Source of the DNA: Gautieria morchelliformis
Lineage: Eukaryota; Basidiomycota; Agaricomycetes; Gomphales; Gomphaceae
Direction: 5' to 3'
Assembly (NCBI GenBank): GCA_015179125.1
Contig: WHVA01000365.1
Span: 54,383-118,382 of the forward strand
Length of the DNA: 64,000 nucleotides
Shown: in pieces, positions 43,586 through 55,442 of the stretch
Layout of the letters: every line of letters starts with the position of its first letter
How positions within the stretch are numbered: position 1 is the stretch's first letter
The notes under the pieces: generated by a model
Database searches by the model: none
The model's input: only the letters and a program-made list of their open reading frames with translations
Told to the model about the DNA's origin: nothing
Translations under genes and position numbers: made by a program

Positions 43586-44288
43586 CATAGCATCTAACAG
43601 TAAGGTGTAATTAATGTTAGGAAATGGACCGCATGGTATTCTGTCATCCCCTCACCCACTTTGATCCACCAGTTACTTACCACTCCTTCCCCTCCATGAG
43701 CTTCCACCATCCCACGAGTCAAACGAGTCCACTGAGGCATGCACGTGCGCACTGAGTCGAGTCAAGTCAAGTCGAGTCAAGTCGAGCCGAGTCAAGGAGC
43801 CACACAAGCCCACGCGTTCTCACGGGCTCACAACGCCGCATATACATCGCAGATCAGCTGGACTATCGAGTCCCATCTTTTTTCTTTTCCCCCTCTTCAC
43901 CTGACCCGACCCTGTTCCATTTCGCGATCACATCATGTTGCTCCACAATATGTACACGTAGGTAGTTCCATCTTCCCGATCTACCCCACAAATGCTCCAC
44001 ACCCATCTCCAACCCCCAGTCCACCACCTTCTGACCTTCCTCTCGCCCATGCCCCCTCAATCTCATCGTTAGTTATCTTAGATATGCTTGTATAAAAAGA
44101 CCGAACACTGTTCCCAATTAAAACTACCACTTCTGCTGGTCATTTCCCCCGGCGCTCGAGTTCTAAGCGTATCGAGTCCTAGCTGAAGTATCCCGGGTCA
44201 CTCAAGACCCTAATTCCTTAGCTACACTTAGTAGCACACCCCATAGTCACTTAGTATTCTTTAGAATTAACTTGTCTAATTAGTTTGT
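43586..44288. other. Possible LTR/promoter region (right arm)
   Basis: Mirror of 23109-23811. On the plus strand TATAAAAAG (44092-44100) follows a C-rich segment and a GAGTCAAGTC-type tandem repeat (43753-43797). Confidence 0.35.
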
Positions 44289-44546
44289 CTAGGTCCATTC
44301 CCTAGCTTTGGGCTCTAGTTCGTAATAAATGTCCCACTTGTTTTTTGACCCCCACCTCTCCAGCCACTTCTCCTTGGAAAACACACCTTTCTCATCCTTG
44401 TAGTGTTCCTGCTGCTGCTCCTGTTCCAGACATTTGGTGCAATTGGGGATGTCCTTGGTGACCAGGAGATGCATTGACCGTGTCTTAACTTCAACCTTCC
44501 GCCACACACTACCGGTGTAGGTGAAGAAGCCAAGGAATCTCTCCAT
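44289..44546 (-). CDS. Small unassigned ORF next to Gypsy integrase (right arm)
   Basis: Identical by eye to the 85-codon frame at 22851-23108. No recognised domain. Confidence 0.3.
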   Translation of the reverse strand: MERFLGFFTYTGSVWRKVEVKTRSMHLLVTKDIPNCTKCLEQEQQQEHYKDEKGVFSKEKWLERWGSKNKWDIYYELEPKAREWT

Positions 44547-44631
44547 GTCACCTTGAAACTCACTCTCAAAGTCCCGAGCAATTAGTATCTACCTATATAT
44601 AAAGCTATCAACGGAGTGAGTGGCTTTGTAT

Positions 44632-45672
44632 CTAGACATCGATAGAAAAGGATACGATTGGGTCATCTTCATATGGCCGAAGCAGGACAACAGAGAACAC
44701 TGGATATGTGCGACCAAAGGATGTAGGAAGATTTAGACCATAGGCATTTCGTGAGACCACCTTATTAACAGTGTAGGGGCCTAGACACTTGTGGTCTAGC
44801 TTCTTCATTGGGCGAGTGGTTGTGATGTTTTGTGCATTGAGCCAGACCTTGTCACCAAGCTTATAAACTGGGGCTGCTTTATGGTGCACGTCATAGAAGC
44901 GTGCCATGTCCTCTGCTGCCTTGGACAGGGCCGAACGAGCTTCTCTTGTGGCCACTTCCATCCATGTTGTGAACTCATCCAGGGCCTCGAGTCGAGTTTC
45001 CCGGACTGGTTCCAGTCCCAGCCTTGGATGTTGGCCACTGTCCAACATGAAGGGTGTAGTCTGGGTTGAGGCATGGATTCGGTTGTTATAGGCAAACTCG
45101 GCCAAGGATATCCATTCAAACCAATCATCCTGACGCTGGTTGACGAATAGTCGAAGGTATTGCTCAATCTCCTGATTAACCCTTTCAGTCTGTCCATCAG
45201 TTTGGGGGTGATAAGCAGTAGAGGCAGCGACTTTGACACCAAGAAGTTTGTTCAGTTCATGCATGAACTGGGAGATGAACTGTGTGCCTCGATCACTGAT
45301 GATTTCTTCAGGGAGCCCATGAAGTTTCCAAACATGATCACGGAAGAGTCGGGCAACTCCCACCGAAGTTACATCTGAAGTGGTGGGAATGACATGTGCA
45401 CGCTTTGAGAGGCGATCGACGACAACAAGGAGAGCATCATAGCCATGACTGGTAGGCAGTTCTACAATCAAGTCAACAGACATAACCTGCCATCTACGGT
45501 CTGGGATACGGTTTGGTAGAAGCTTGCCAATGGGAGAAGCAGGGAAGGTTTTTGTCCGGTTGCACAGGTCACAGGCCTTCACATATTTTGCAATGTAACG
45601 TCCCATCCCAGGCCACCAGTAACTCCGAGCAACTAGTTCAGTGGTTCTCCAACGACCAGGGTGACCGGTGAA
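44632..45672 (-). pseudogene. Gypsy integrase fragment, right arm
   Basis: Mirror of 21725-22765 with the same predicted protein: zinc motif cysteines and the intact DDE triad. No RT or Gag is present, so this is the same truncated fragment duplicated with the arm. Confidence 0.85.
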
Positions 45673-46490
45673 TCAGCCTTCTTGTCCTTCCCTGGCCCAT
45701 ACCTGTCACGCAAGCGTTGAACCAGACCACTCTGCACCTGCTCTAGCACCTCACGCAAGCCCTCTGTGCGTGCCATCACCTCAATATCTTGATCACATGC
45801 GGTGAGCGCAGCCAGCTGAGATGATGAAGAGGCAAACGAAGTAGGAATGGGGACGGGCCATGTTGGAGCTGAAGGAGAGGGTGGGATGGGGTGTGGGACA
45901 GCAGGGAACATGTCGTTGAGCCTCTCCAAAGACTCCAGGTCATTGTCGGCGGCTGCACTGGTCAGTGCTCAGAGCTGATCACGATCGGATGGGTTGTGAA
46001 AGGTGAGGGGCAGTGGCCTGCCAGGAAGAAGCTTTTGGAGCCGCTCCCTGTCATCAGGCAGAAGATGGTAAGCTTTGAACGTTAACCCTCCAATGTCAGC
46101 ACAGATGGAAAAATAAAAATAAAAATAAAAAGGTCACACACATTCAGACTGTGGCCACAGCTTGAAGCTCACACCAGCGGCCTCAGCTTCAGCCCATTCC
46201 TGGGCCAGTGTGCGTGCCCAGGCCCACTGCTCCTTGCCAATGGCCTTGTCCACAGTGAGGGGGCCAGCAACGGGAGGGTCAGAGGTGGTCTGGGTGAGGT
46301 CAATCCTAAGAAAATGCGCAATTTTGCGCCTTCGCGCATCCACAGTCCCTTGCTTGGTCAGAAGTTTCCTTTTTTGGCCAGCCTGAGCAGAAGAAAGGGT
46401 GTTCAGCTGGCTGATCCAGTGATCAAGCTCTGCACCCTTGGCCCTGTTGATGGCTGAGGCTGTGGGAGGCACAAAGGGATGTGGTGGCAT
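45633..46490 (-). pseudogene. Unrecognised orphan protein gene, right arm
   Basis: Mirror of 20907-21764, including the in-frame TGA near 45971. Same two-exon appearance and no recognised domain. Confidence 0.4.
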
Positions 46491-46706
46491 GAAGGGGAGG
46501 TGGATGGCGGCCGCAGGTCAAGACGCGATCGCGCGAGCGCCCGCGTTTTTTTGAGCGCCCGATTGTTTTTGTTTTTGGTCTAGAGTCAGCGCTCGCGTTT
46601 TTTGGCTTTTGATTCCGTGCCGCCGGTGCGCGAGGTCCACGCTCCCACGGTTCGAACCCCGCTTGTCCGGGACATGGCTTACGTAACGCGCGCGCGCCGG
46701 CGCTCC

Positions 46707-49270
46707 GGCACTCGTCAACGCCAACCGCCCCGTCGAGCATGTGCGTCGGCATGCGCCGGATCCGGGACATAGGGTCCGGCGCTTGAGGAATGTTGCGCGG
46801 GCGCCAAGAGCGTGCACGACCCACCGTCATAGCACCCCATCCCCGCGCACTCGTGTAGTACTCGTCGATCTGGAATGCGGCGCGCCGTGCATGTGTGGGC
46901 AGGGTGCTGCACCTGCTGCGGGTGCGGGTGACTCTGGCTCTGCGACTGCGCCTGGTGCTGGCCGCCCTGTCCCTATGCGCTTGTGCCTGCACCCCGAACT
47001 CGCGAGCTGTTGCTGGGCCTGCTGCGTGGACGCCGGCGGCGGCGGCGGCGTTATTCCCTGCGCCGGCACCCGCACCATCCCCCCAACCGGCGGATACGCA
47101 AAGTTCAGGCTGCGCGAGGAGGGAGGCGGCGGCCCAGACTCCACTGTGGGTGCTGAAGCGGACGCCCACGCTGGGGAGAGGGGTGCACGGTGGGGTGTGC
47201 ATGTAGAGGCGGCGAGAGTGTGGAAAGGTGGGTTTGTGGCAGGGGAGGGAGCTGTTACGAGTGGAGGAGATGCGTCGCGAGAGTGTGTGAGCTTGGGTGT
47301 TGATGGGGGTGCTGGTGGGCTGTGTGTGTGGATGCTGGTGTTGTGAGAGAGGAAGCGGGTGTTGGTGTGTTGTATGGTAGGAATGCGACATTGTGCGTGT
47401 GCAGAGGGCGAGGATGAGGTCCGAGAACGCCGAGGGTGGCCGCACGCGATGTGCACGGTATGTATCGTGTCCTTGTTTCTCCTAGTGCCCTGTGGCCCAG
47501 TATCGGCCCAGTAGATCGTGCGCAGACAACCACACGGGCAGCACGGAACAGACCCAGGCATCCCGAGCGTGAAGATGACTTCTTCCGACATATTGATTGG
47601 TCAGTCTCTGTTCTCCTTCGTGCTAAGCTGTTACTTATTTTACTGCAGGTGTAAGAGGGAGGATGACGCGGGGAGTCCGTGATCCAGTTATATAATACCC
47701 GCCAAGCGAGTACCGTGACGATGCTCTTTCCCGACAGCAACAACACAACGAGATCTCCCTAGACTGAATACATCTGACCCGCTATATGAGCGTGAATTTC
47801 AGGGCGCACAGCTGGCCCGTCGATGTAAAGAGAACGCAAGCCACAAACGCGGGGGATGTCCCTTTACGTGCAGCGGGTAAGCGCCACTCCCGGGAGACAA
47901 TCAGCTGGCGGCGCAGCTACAAGCTCACGCCGGTTAACAACGGTCAGGGTACTCCAGGACGTGCTGGGACACCGCAACAGAAGAGCGAAGGTGTCGAAGG
48001 TAGTTAACCGTGCTCTGGCCATCTACTATTTCGTCCAATATTGACTATGAATATTTTCCTCTTCTTTTCCATTGCTCCGTCCTCTGCTTTGCAACCTGCT
48101 TGTCTCTCATCTATACCATTGGGTCGTGTCTATCTCTGGTGTTGTATGTTTGTTGTTAGACTCGGAAGTGTGAAAGCGACTTTTGACCCAACAGCACTCT
48201 TCGACAGCCTTGCAACATTACATGTCGATGTATAAGAGAAAGCTGGGGGAATGATGCTACAGCGCATGATCAAATGAGAGCCGGCCAAACGGAAAGTCGC
48301 AGACTGATTGGAATGGATATCGCGCGGTCAGTCCCATTGAGACCCCCAACTGCTTACGGGTACTCAGTCAAACTTTGAACGGCCGATGGGATAGGTTCTG
48401 TGAAAGGCTGGGAAGCAGTGGCAAACGTTGTGTCTGAGAAATTAGCGTTTGAAGGCGACATGCGTAACCAACGCACCGCGCCGCTTCAAGTTGTCATGGC
48501 CGTGATCATTGACAGGGCGTGCCGCAATGCGAGCAGCGATCGGGAGCTGATAATAATGAAATCCAGTCCACTGTTTGGACCGACTTGCAAATCAAGCAGA
48601 AGCGTCATACACGACGAGTTTCTACCGTGTGAGATAGTCTTCATCAGCTTAGTATCCCCGTAATGGAGGAAAATGTTGTTGGTAGATGTCTCTCCTACAA
48701 TGTTTCCAAGCAAATTGGAATTCTTGGACAGCCACCAGGTATCCACGTGTCGGCATTTAGCAGGGATGGACGAATTATAGGTGTCAGTTGGGGAACGACT
48801 GCGCTGTTGTGCTTCCTTCGGTAATTGTGCGATATTTACCATCGTACTCAAGTCTCTATTGCGTTCCGCATGTATTCAGGTACGGAAATTAAGTGTGCCT
48901 TTCGGGTCGAATCATCAATGAGGACCGTGTTATAAGTAGACATCCGTAGAAAGTCAAGTACGCACAGTTATTAAGGTCGCACAGGAATTGAACATGTTCC
49001 CGCGACGCGGGGCTTACAGTAAGACAGATAGGGAGAGTCCATTCAGGGCAAATACGACCAGTTTTGTATGGGAATAAGGATATGCTGCACGGAGCAAGAC
49101 GGAGTAAGCAGCGGTGAGGTACCTTGGGCCGGAACGCGTAGGCGTCACGTGATGCATGTGCGTCGCTCATCATACGATCCATTGAGGCAACTTGTGTCAG
49201 GTTGTCAAATTTCGATGAGTACCTTGGTAAGTATGGGATGCGTGCCTTCTACGAGCACATGATTTTAAAG
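46707..49270. other. Region right of the inverted repeat, no supported gene
   Basis: GC-rich to about 47600, with a (GGC)n patch near 47035-47050, modules shared with 30960-31310 and proline-rich minus-strand frames (for example 46827-47591). Beyond 47700 the frames are short and lack domains; 48486-48851 (minus, 121 codons) is the longest and matches nothing I know. Confidence 0.4.
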
Positions 49271-51548
49271 TTACAGTTTCACATGGGCCGACTGTCTCTC
49301 GTTGAAAACCCTCATGATCTCCGCGACTGTCTTGCCTCTGCATGAAAAGGCTTTTGTGGCCACGGCATCTATCTCGTTGTCGTCGAGCGGCTTCCAGCAC
49401 GTCTCCTCCAGATGTCTCCGGAGATGAGTTTTCCGGGCGTACGTCGTCGGCACACCATATCTTGTGCACTTGTAGGGGCACGGTACCTCCAGCTCCTCCG
49501 CACGGCGAAGGTCAGCCTCGGATTTGATGATCTTGGCATCAGATAGGTCCATCGACCCATTCTTAATGCGCCTAAGCTCACGCATGAGGTGGGACTTGAA
49601 GTGCCGTTTGCCGTTTACGGATACATCTGCGCCGCATGTCTTGCCGCATCCACTGGCCAAACGGCACTGGTTTGAGTGCTGTGCCGTCTCCACATGCTGC
49701 CCATCGCCGTCGACGTTATTTGATGGCCCGGGGTGCGGGCTTGGAGAGGAAGCTACTGGATCTGGTTGCATTGCCAGGGATCCCACCATCTCCAAACTGG
49801 CAGCATTTGCTGCCGGTGGGGTGGCCGTGGTGGTCCACGCCACCCCTGGTTGTAATTTAAATGTTTATTTTGGATGGTGGGCCTGTAGCATGCGTCAGGG
49901 TTATGTCTCTGTCTGTCGAACACACGCGAAGCCACGCACATGTTCTGCCCACCATCTGTATGGTTTGTCCTTCCGCTATCATAGGAGAAGGACATTCCGT
50001 GATATGGTGGTGCACCATTGTCACTGTATGGCACATTTTCCTGCGGTAGGTAAAGGCCTCTAATGTCTTGACCGCTTGAGAACTAGATCAGATATGTGTT
50101 ATTTCACCCATAAAATATTTGCCTACCCGGGATATTCCATCAAGGCTGAATATGAGCTGAAGGTCCGGTCTGTCTGACTGGGAGCTGCGTGGCATGAGAT
50201 CGGCCCTAGCTCTTCCGCGCCCTCAGAAGCACTGTCGGCATACGCAGCTTGCGGTAGAAAACTGGGTCCTGTGTCTTGACCGCTTATAAACACGTCAGAT
50301 ATGCGCTATTGCACAAAAAGGTTTGCGCCTACCCCAAGTAATGCCTTGAATCCTCAGCGAATGTCCCATCTATCTGTCCACTGGGGGGGAATTCTTGCCT
50401 CACAAATTGCGGATACTCAGAGCGGGTCCAGAGAATGGTATGCCATTCGGAGGTTGAGATGGATAACTGTTAATGGGCCATGGGTGATAAAATCCTTCCG
50501 GCTGCCGGCTTAGGACAAAATGATTAATTTTATATTGTCACGTATAACGGCCACGTGCTTACCCGAAAGCATACTCCTCCACACGATAATCGACAGGTGA
50601 GCTTGTCGAGCCAGGGTGATGAGCCGCGCGGTACGGCATAATTTTGCCACAGGCTCTTGGTTGCCTACGTGGTCATAACCGGTGTAGGGTATGTCCTGCC
50701 GGACGGAACGGAACTGAAAGTACTCTGAGCGAGCACCGCTACTGCTGCGCTGTTCTGGAGTGTCCGCTCGCCGTAAACATGCGGAACATTGTCTATCCGG
50801 GGTGCGCAATGCCGCCATCCCTGTTGGCTGCTTGAGAAAAAGGTGAGTACTGTTCTAGCATGCTGTAGAATGCTTGTACCTACCTATACTCTATCTGACC
50901 AGCCGAGTAATATGGCACATGTTCCGTCCCTGGTTGAAACTCTGCATCGGCGACTGGTCCAACGGCAACACATGGTGGAAACTGCGGAAAAAAGTCATCT
51001 GCCGTCAGAAGCGGCGCATCTCTGTGTGTCAGCCAGTGAGCTTTGTTGTCTTCATTCTGATAGAATGTGGCGAAACATACTCAGAATGTTGACCGGCGTT
51101 GTCAGTCCAACCTGGGGTGACCGAGGTGCCAGCTGACACATCTCCAACAAGCTGCTCTAGCGGATACTCGAAAAGACATGCTTGTGGGTCGACGACAGGT
51201 GCGTCCTGCTGGACGTGATCTACAGCCGCATAATATGGGGTGGCGTATGCGGCCGAAACCTCGTCACTCCAGTGTTCTGACGCGCCTACATCACCCTGAA
51301 ACATTGTTAGTGGCGTACATCTCAAGCTTGAGAAGAATGCTAACTCTTTTTTCCTGTGTAAAGGGCCGGTTAGTCCAAGCATATTCACTCGGACCTGCCA
51401 CTGATGGTTGTGGCTCATACAAATCATCCTGGGGACTGTTGTACTCGATCGGGACAGGGGATTGCTGCGAGGGAAAAGATGGCGCGGAGGCAGTTACCGG
51501 GGACGTCGTACTAGTAGAGTAGTGCGTGTACATGGTGTGGGACGCCAT
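49271..51548 (-). CDS. Zinc-finger protein gene, multi-exon, possibly a transcription factor
   Basis: Exon 1 (51345-51548, MASHTMYTHYSTSTTSPVTA) joins in phase across a 49-nt intron (51296-51344) to exon 2 (51081-51295, DVGASEHWSDEVSAAYATPY). Later exon-like stretches are Tyr/Pro/Ser-rich (GTEHVPYYSAG, YPTPVMTT, SPVDYRVEEYAF, DSASEGAEELGPISCH). The last exon (to 49271) carries CRLASGCGKTCGADVSVNGK with RHFKSH, and CPYKCTRYGVPTTYARKTHL with RRHLEETC, two Cys/His zinc-finger-like units. This layout fits a nuclear DNA-binding regulator. At least two exon junctions are out of phase by one base, so the gene is either decayed or affected by indel errors. The middle exon structure is uncertain. Confidence 0.5.
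50063..50365 (-). repeat. Duplicated exon-intron unit inside the zinc-finger gene
   Basis: Two segments about 205 bp apart (about 50065-50155 and 50270-50360) share TGTCTTGACCGCTT, CAGATATG(T/C)G(T/C)TATT and the GCCTACC near the donor. On the coding strand each is an intron starting GTAGGC and ending with CTACCGCA(A)G, preceded by related exon ends (IDGTFAEDSRHYLG and TDRTFSSYSALMEYPG). This indicates tandem duplication of an exon plus its intron. Confidence 0.6.
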
Positions 51549-52118
51549 CTGGGATCAGAGTATGTTGCGGTAAGAAAACGAACGCAAGCCTTTTATATAT
51601 CTACTTGGAGCATTCCACAAATAGCCATCCTATCCACGACTGCGTTGAGTCCGATACGCTGAGAACGGCGCTATAGAGTTTACAACGTGTCAAAAACGTT
51701 GAAACATGCATCAACGCCTCGCAGATCACACGACAAGAAGCATGGGTTAAGCATTTCAAATATAATGGCTGTGCTCAAGATCTCAATGATACAATTTGAA
51801 TACGATAGAATCAGGGAAAAGGACGGGTAGTGACGCACTTGATCCAGTATCCTGGGGAATCACCCATCTTCCCATGCAATAGATTGTGGTATGGCTCAGG
51901 TCATTGCGAACTCTTTATCTCGATTTAAGTCATGTCCCGGTGCTCAAGGCCTCCGAGACAGGGAGCAGTCAAACGTTGACCAAGTTCGGATCGATCCAGT
52001 CGAGTCACAATAATAAGGCGTGCCTGACACTCTAACCACGAGGTGTAAACGCTAGCTTCTAGCCAAGAATATCTAACCATGGTTTGAGCAATCACAGAAG
52101 CACGAGAAAATATTCCGG
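51549..52118. other. Upstream region of the zinc-finger gene
   Basis: No gene seen. Should contain the promoter of the minus-strand gene; no TATA box was convincing. Confidence 0.35.
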
Positions 52119-52705
52119 TGTAAGGTAGAAGACACCAGCACCCCTTACGTAAGCTACCAGCCCCCTCTTGACATTCTTAATTCCACCCACCCACATCATA
52201 TTTTGGCATATCTAAGTCCTAAGAGGTTTTCTAAATATATCTAGCTTGAACTTGTAGGAAAGGATTTAGCCAAATAATGCATGATAGCTGAGTTATACTA
52301 CCTTGAAGTACATGTTAAGAAAAAAGAATTTTTTTACCAAATGCTTTATTTCGTCCTTTGGAACCATTTGGATCGACATTTGGCGCGTCACGTGATATGA
52401 TTTGTCAGCGTTCTCAGCGCTTGAACCTCGGTTCCGAAGACGCATGACCATTTCGGGGGGTCCCGTGACACGTGACACCGAGCGTTGGGCAAACCTGGGC
52501 AGAGTGCCTTGACCATCAACATATTAGCAAATCAGATCAAAAGTAGAGTAACTATAGACAAAATCCACACAACTTCTATATATCAAAACTGATGGTCTGG
52601 CACACTTTTGAAAAATCAACATCCAGTCCTTCGATTTGGCGCGTCACGTGATCTAGGCGCCCGCTTACGTCAGGGTGCCGGTTCCTGGTGTTCTTCTACC
52701 TTACA
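52119..52705. mobile_element. MITE-like element with about 36-bp terminal inverted repeats
   Basis: Left end TGTAAGGTAGAAGACACCAG then CACCCCTTACGTAAG. The reverse complement of the right end reads TGTAAGGTAGAAGAACACCA then GGCACCCTGACGTAAG. The 587-bp interior is non-coding and has two copies of TTTGGCGCGTCACGTGAT (near 52379 and 52635). No target duplication was identified, so the superfamily is unassigned. Confidence 0.6.
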
Positions 52706-54535
52706 TGAGTGCCAAAGTGCCATCGGGGTTTAAAAACGTTTTCTGGCAGTGCCTCTATTTATGGACGTGGAAGGATGGCACTGCTGAGGACAGCTTCGAC
52801 CTGTGAAGGTTGTAATTAGCACGTGTCTGTTGCATTCCAACCCACCTATTTCGAAATGTTACCGCCAGCGAGCCCGAGCGTGACCAGGGACCTTCTCGGA
52901 ACCCAATAGTTTATCAGCCAATTGCCTTTCTCCAGGCTCTCGTCCAGTGATTATCGGTGAGCTCTGCGATGCAATTCAACCACACCCACATTCCCTCGAT
53001 CCTCTGCCCCCTCCCCCCCCCACCACGGACGTGAGCAGAGATGCTGCTCGCTACTCGGAAACATTTTTACAATTACGGGCCATGGAATGACAGCCAAACT
53101 CACCTTCTGCTTGGTAATTGTCATTTCGACTATGTTTGCTCCGCATCAGAAGCTTCAAGTTAATTCGGATTGTGGACATTCCGCTCACTGTACACTTCAG
53201 TTTCACGAACCCCACCGTTTTCAGGCAGAGCAATCGACTTGAACATTCGCTAACCAATGCAGACTCACGGAATGATAATTTTGCAGATTGGGGAATAATT
53301 CATAATGGCTACATCCATGCTTGCATTACATCTACCTAGAATACACGACATCACAGTCGCAATCACAGCCGAGGTGGGTATAATCACTCGTACGTAGACT
53401 ATCAGATGAAGCAAAAAACAGCCAGGTCAGCTGTCAGCCCTTCAAGTGGTCATTCGAATGCACGGAGCCTCAAACACGTCCTTCGCATACGCCTGGAACG
53501 CAGCCATCCCCGTCATTTTCAGCGCGAGACTATTCACCCTATGCGCGATTCGGCGAACTGCACCGTGTGGCCACCGGCCTTCCACGCTCCTGTGCCCATC
53601 CTCGTCAGCACCAGGGCTGTGCTCACGCTCGTCGCACCCCACCCCCCTGTCCAGCATCATAGACACGCCGCGACTGCGGCACTCGCTTGGCAGTGCCATC
53701 CTCCACGAGTCCGTAAATAGTGCCAGGACCCGTTTTTTTAAACCCGATGCCATTGGCGATGGCACTTTGACGCTTGTGTATGTACACCGGGAATATTTTC
53801 TCGGGCTTCTGTGCAATGGTCAACATGTGACTGCTCCCTGAAGGCCTGACGCCTTCAAGCTAGGCACAGAAAAGTGACTTACATCAAAATACTGAGTTTG
53901 CATAATGACACCAAGGATCACGCAATCGATGGAATGGAAAGATGGGTGTGATTCTACCGAATAGGAGTGGATCAAGTGCGTCACTTCCTTCCTCTTCTCC
54001 GATTATATCGTATCTATTTGGATTGTTGAGAGCACAGCTGCTGTATTTGAAATCCAACCGCTTACCCCAGGCTTCTTTTCCTGTGATCTGCGAGGTGTTG
54101 GTTCGTGCTAGTCTCAGACGCATTTGCTGAACAGGTATGCCTTGGATGCCATCAGGTATCAACGTTTTTGACATGTTTTAGATTCTATAATGCCGTTCTC
54201 ACGGTATCGGACTCAACGCAGTCGTGCATTAGGATAACTATTCGTGGAATGACCCAAGTAGATATATGAAGGACATGCGTTCATTTCCCTTTGCAACATA
54301 CTATGATTCCAGATGGCGTCCCATACTGTCGGAGCTAGTGTCGGTACTTGGTAGGTCACGTAGCTGACTCTGGGTTCAACGTAGCTCCACAGATGGTTCT
54401 GTGGCGCGTTGCCCACGCCAGGTAGACCTACTGCTTTCTACTTTGCCTCTAGTACCCCTCCACCTTTCCCAACCTTGACAAGCCCGAGCCTCCACCTCGC
54501 TCACTGGCCAGCTCGTTTCAGGATCTTTCAACCAC
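52706..54535. other. No supported gene
   Basis: A T- and C-rich intergenic stretch; a 131-codon plus frame (53446-53841) and a 124-codon minus frame (53442-53816) overlap, and neither has a recognised domain. A 96-codon minus frame at 53884-54174 is also unassigned. Confidence 0.35.
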
Positions 54536-54868
54536 ACTTGGACTGTCTACTCTATGGCGTTCTGTCAAGACGGCAAATGCATCATCTGACATGATCATTG
54601 GTGAGGGCTATCACAACCGGCGAGGTCGTTTCTGGACCATTCGAGGGCCACACCCACGCAGTCAGCTCTGTCGCGGTGTCGTGAGACGGCTAGCGGATCG
54701 TGTCGGGATCGTATGAATGGGATGTAACGACCGGCAATGTCATTGCAGGGCCATTCAAAGGTCACCGCGAGTGGATCTACTCTGTTGCGTTGCCGCGGGA
54801 TGGCAAGCGATTGGGTCGGGCTCTAGGGACAATGCGATCCACGTGTGGGATGCGGATTCAAAACCGCT
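54536..54868 (+). pseudogene. WD40-repeat relic
   Basis: Three degenerate repeats: TVYSMAFCQDGKCII; ITTGEVVSGPFEGHTHAVSS, then a stop, then RIVSGS; and DVTTGNVIAGPFKGHREWIY, SVALPRDGKRL, DNAIHVWDADSK. These match the WD40 repeats of the NACHT-WD40 proteins that are abundant in Agaricomycetes. Two stops and at least two frameshifts interrupt it. No NACHT domain is present nearby, so only a fragment survives. Confidence 0.75.
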
Positions 54869-55442
54869 TCTTCGAACAAACTTATAAGTTAACTTGACTC
54901 AGATGAAAATCAAAGTATTGGAGTGCAAGCGGATGATCCAGAATACATACATATACCATGGCTGACACTCTAGTCTAAACGTGCTTGCTGGTGAATCAGT
55001 AAACTCGCCGGACTGTGTGAAATGACTATGCGCTTCTGGCACATCGACCCCTTGCGTTCAAATCCCATGCAAGGCTGCCGTTCATTTTTTATCATTTTTG
55101 TTTCTTATTTCATATGTGTGCTAAAACGTGAGAGCCATAGGAAACATGACGGTGGGAACATCCATGGTAGTCCTATCTCGGACCCGTAAGTCTTGTACAG
55201 TACTAGCCTTCGTCGGACATAACTTATTTATTGGTCACATTTCAGTAGCGTTATCAGGAGGATTTGCAGGAAAGTCAACTATTTAAGGCTCACAGTGTGC
55301 TTATGGCTGAAACGCATCAAGTCGTATTTCGGGCTCATCACCGACGAGCGCAGATGGTGAGAACCTGTGCGGGAGCCTTAGACAACGCTACAACGGTCGC
55401 CTACCGCCAAGAATCACGCACGAACTGAACGGTCCAGCCAAC
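54869..55442. other. Intergenic, no gene seen
   Basis: AT-rich in part. A GTTCAAATCCC motif near 55066 resembles a tRNA B box, but no cloverleaf can be drawn. Confidence 0.35.

Larger units (their letters stand above)
38301..46706 (-). repeat. Right arm of giant inverted repeat (about 8.4 kb)
   Basis: Reverse complement of 20691-28977. The inner end starts with the terminal motif TTAGATCGCTGCGGGACA (38309-38326); the outer end stops at 46706 without the terminal motif. By eye the genic portion differs from the left arm at only a few bases. The main length change is in the minisatellite, where this arm is about 130 bp longer. Confidence 0.95.

Noticed and set aside
20691..46706. Simple assembly fold-back explaining the whole inverted repeat
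   Set aside because: A fold-back artefact would not give a unique 9.3-kb spacer, different outer flanks and different minisatellite lengths; not fully excluded without reads.
53442..53841. Overlapping 131- and 124-codon frames on opposite strands
   Set aside because: No domain recognised on either strand and no exon context, so neither could be supported as a gene.
55020..55090. Possible tRNA or SINE head with GTTCAAATCCC
   Set aside because: No cloverleaf folding and no A box at a proper distance.
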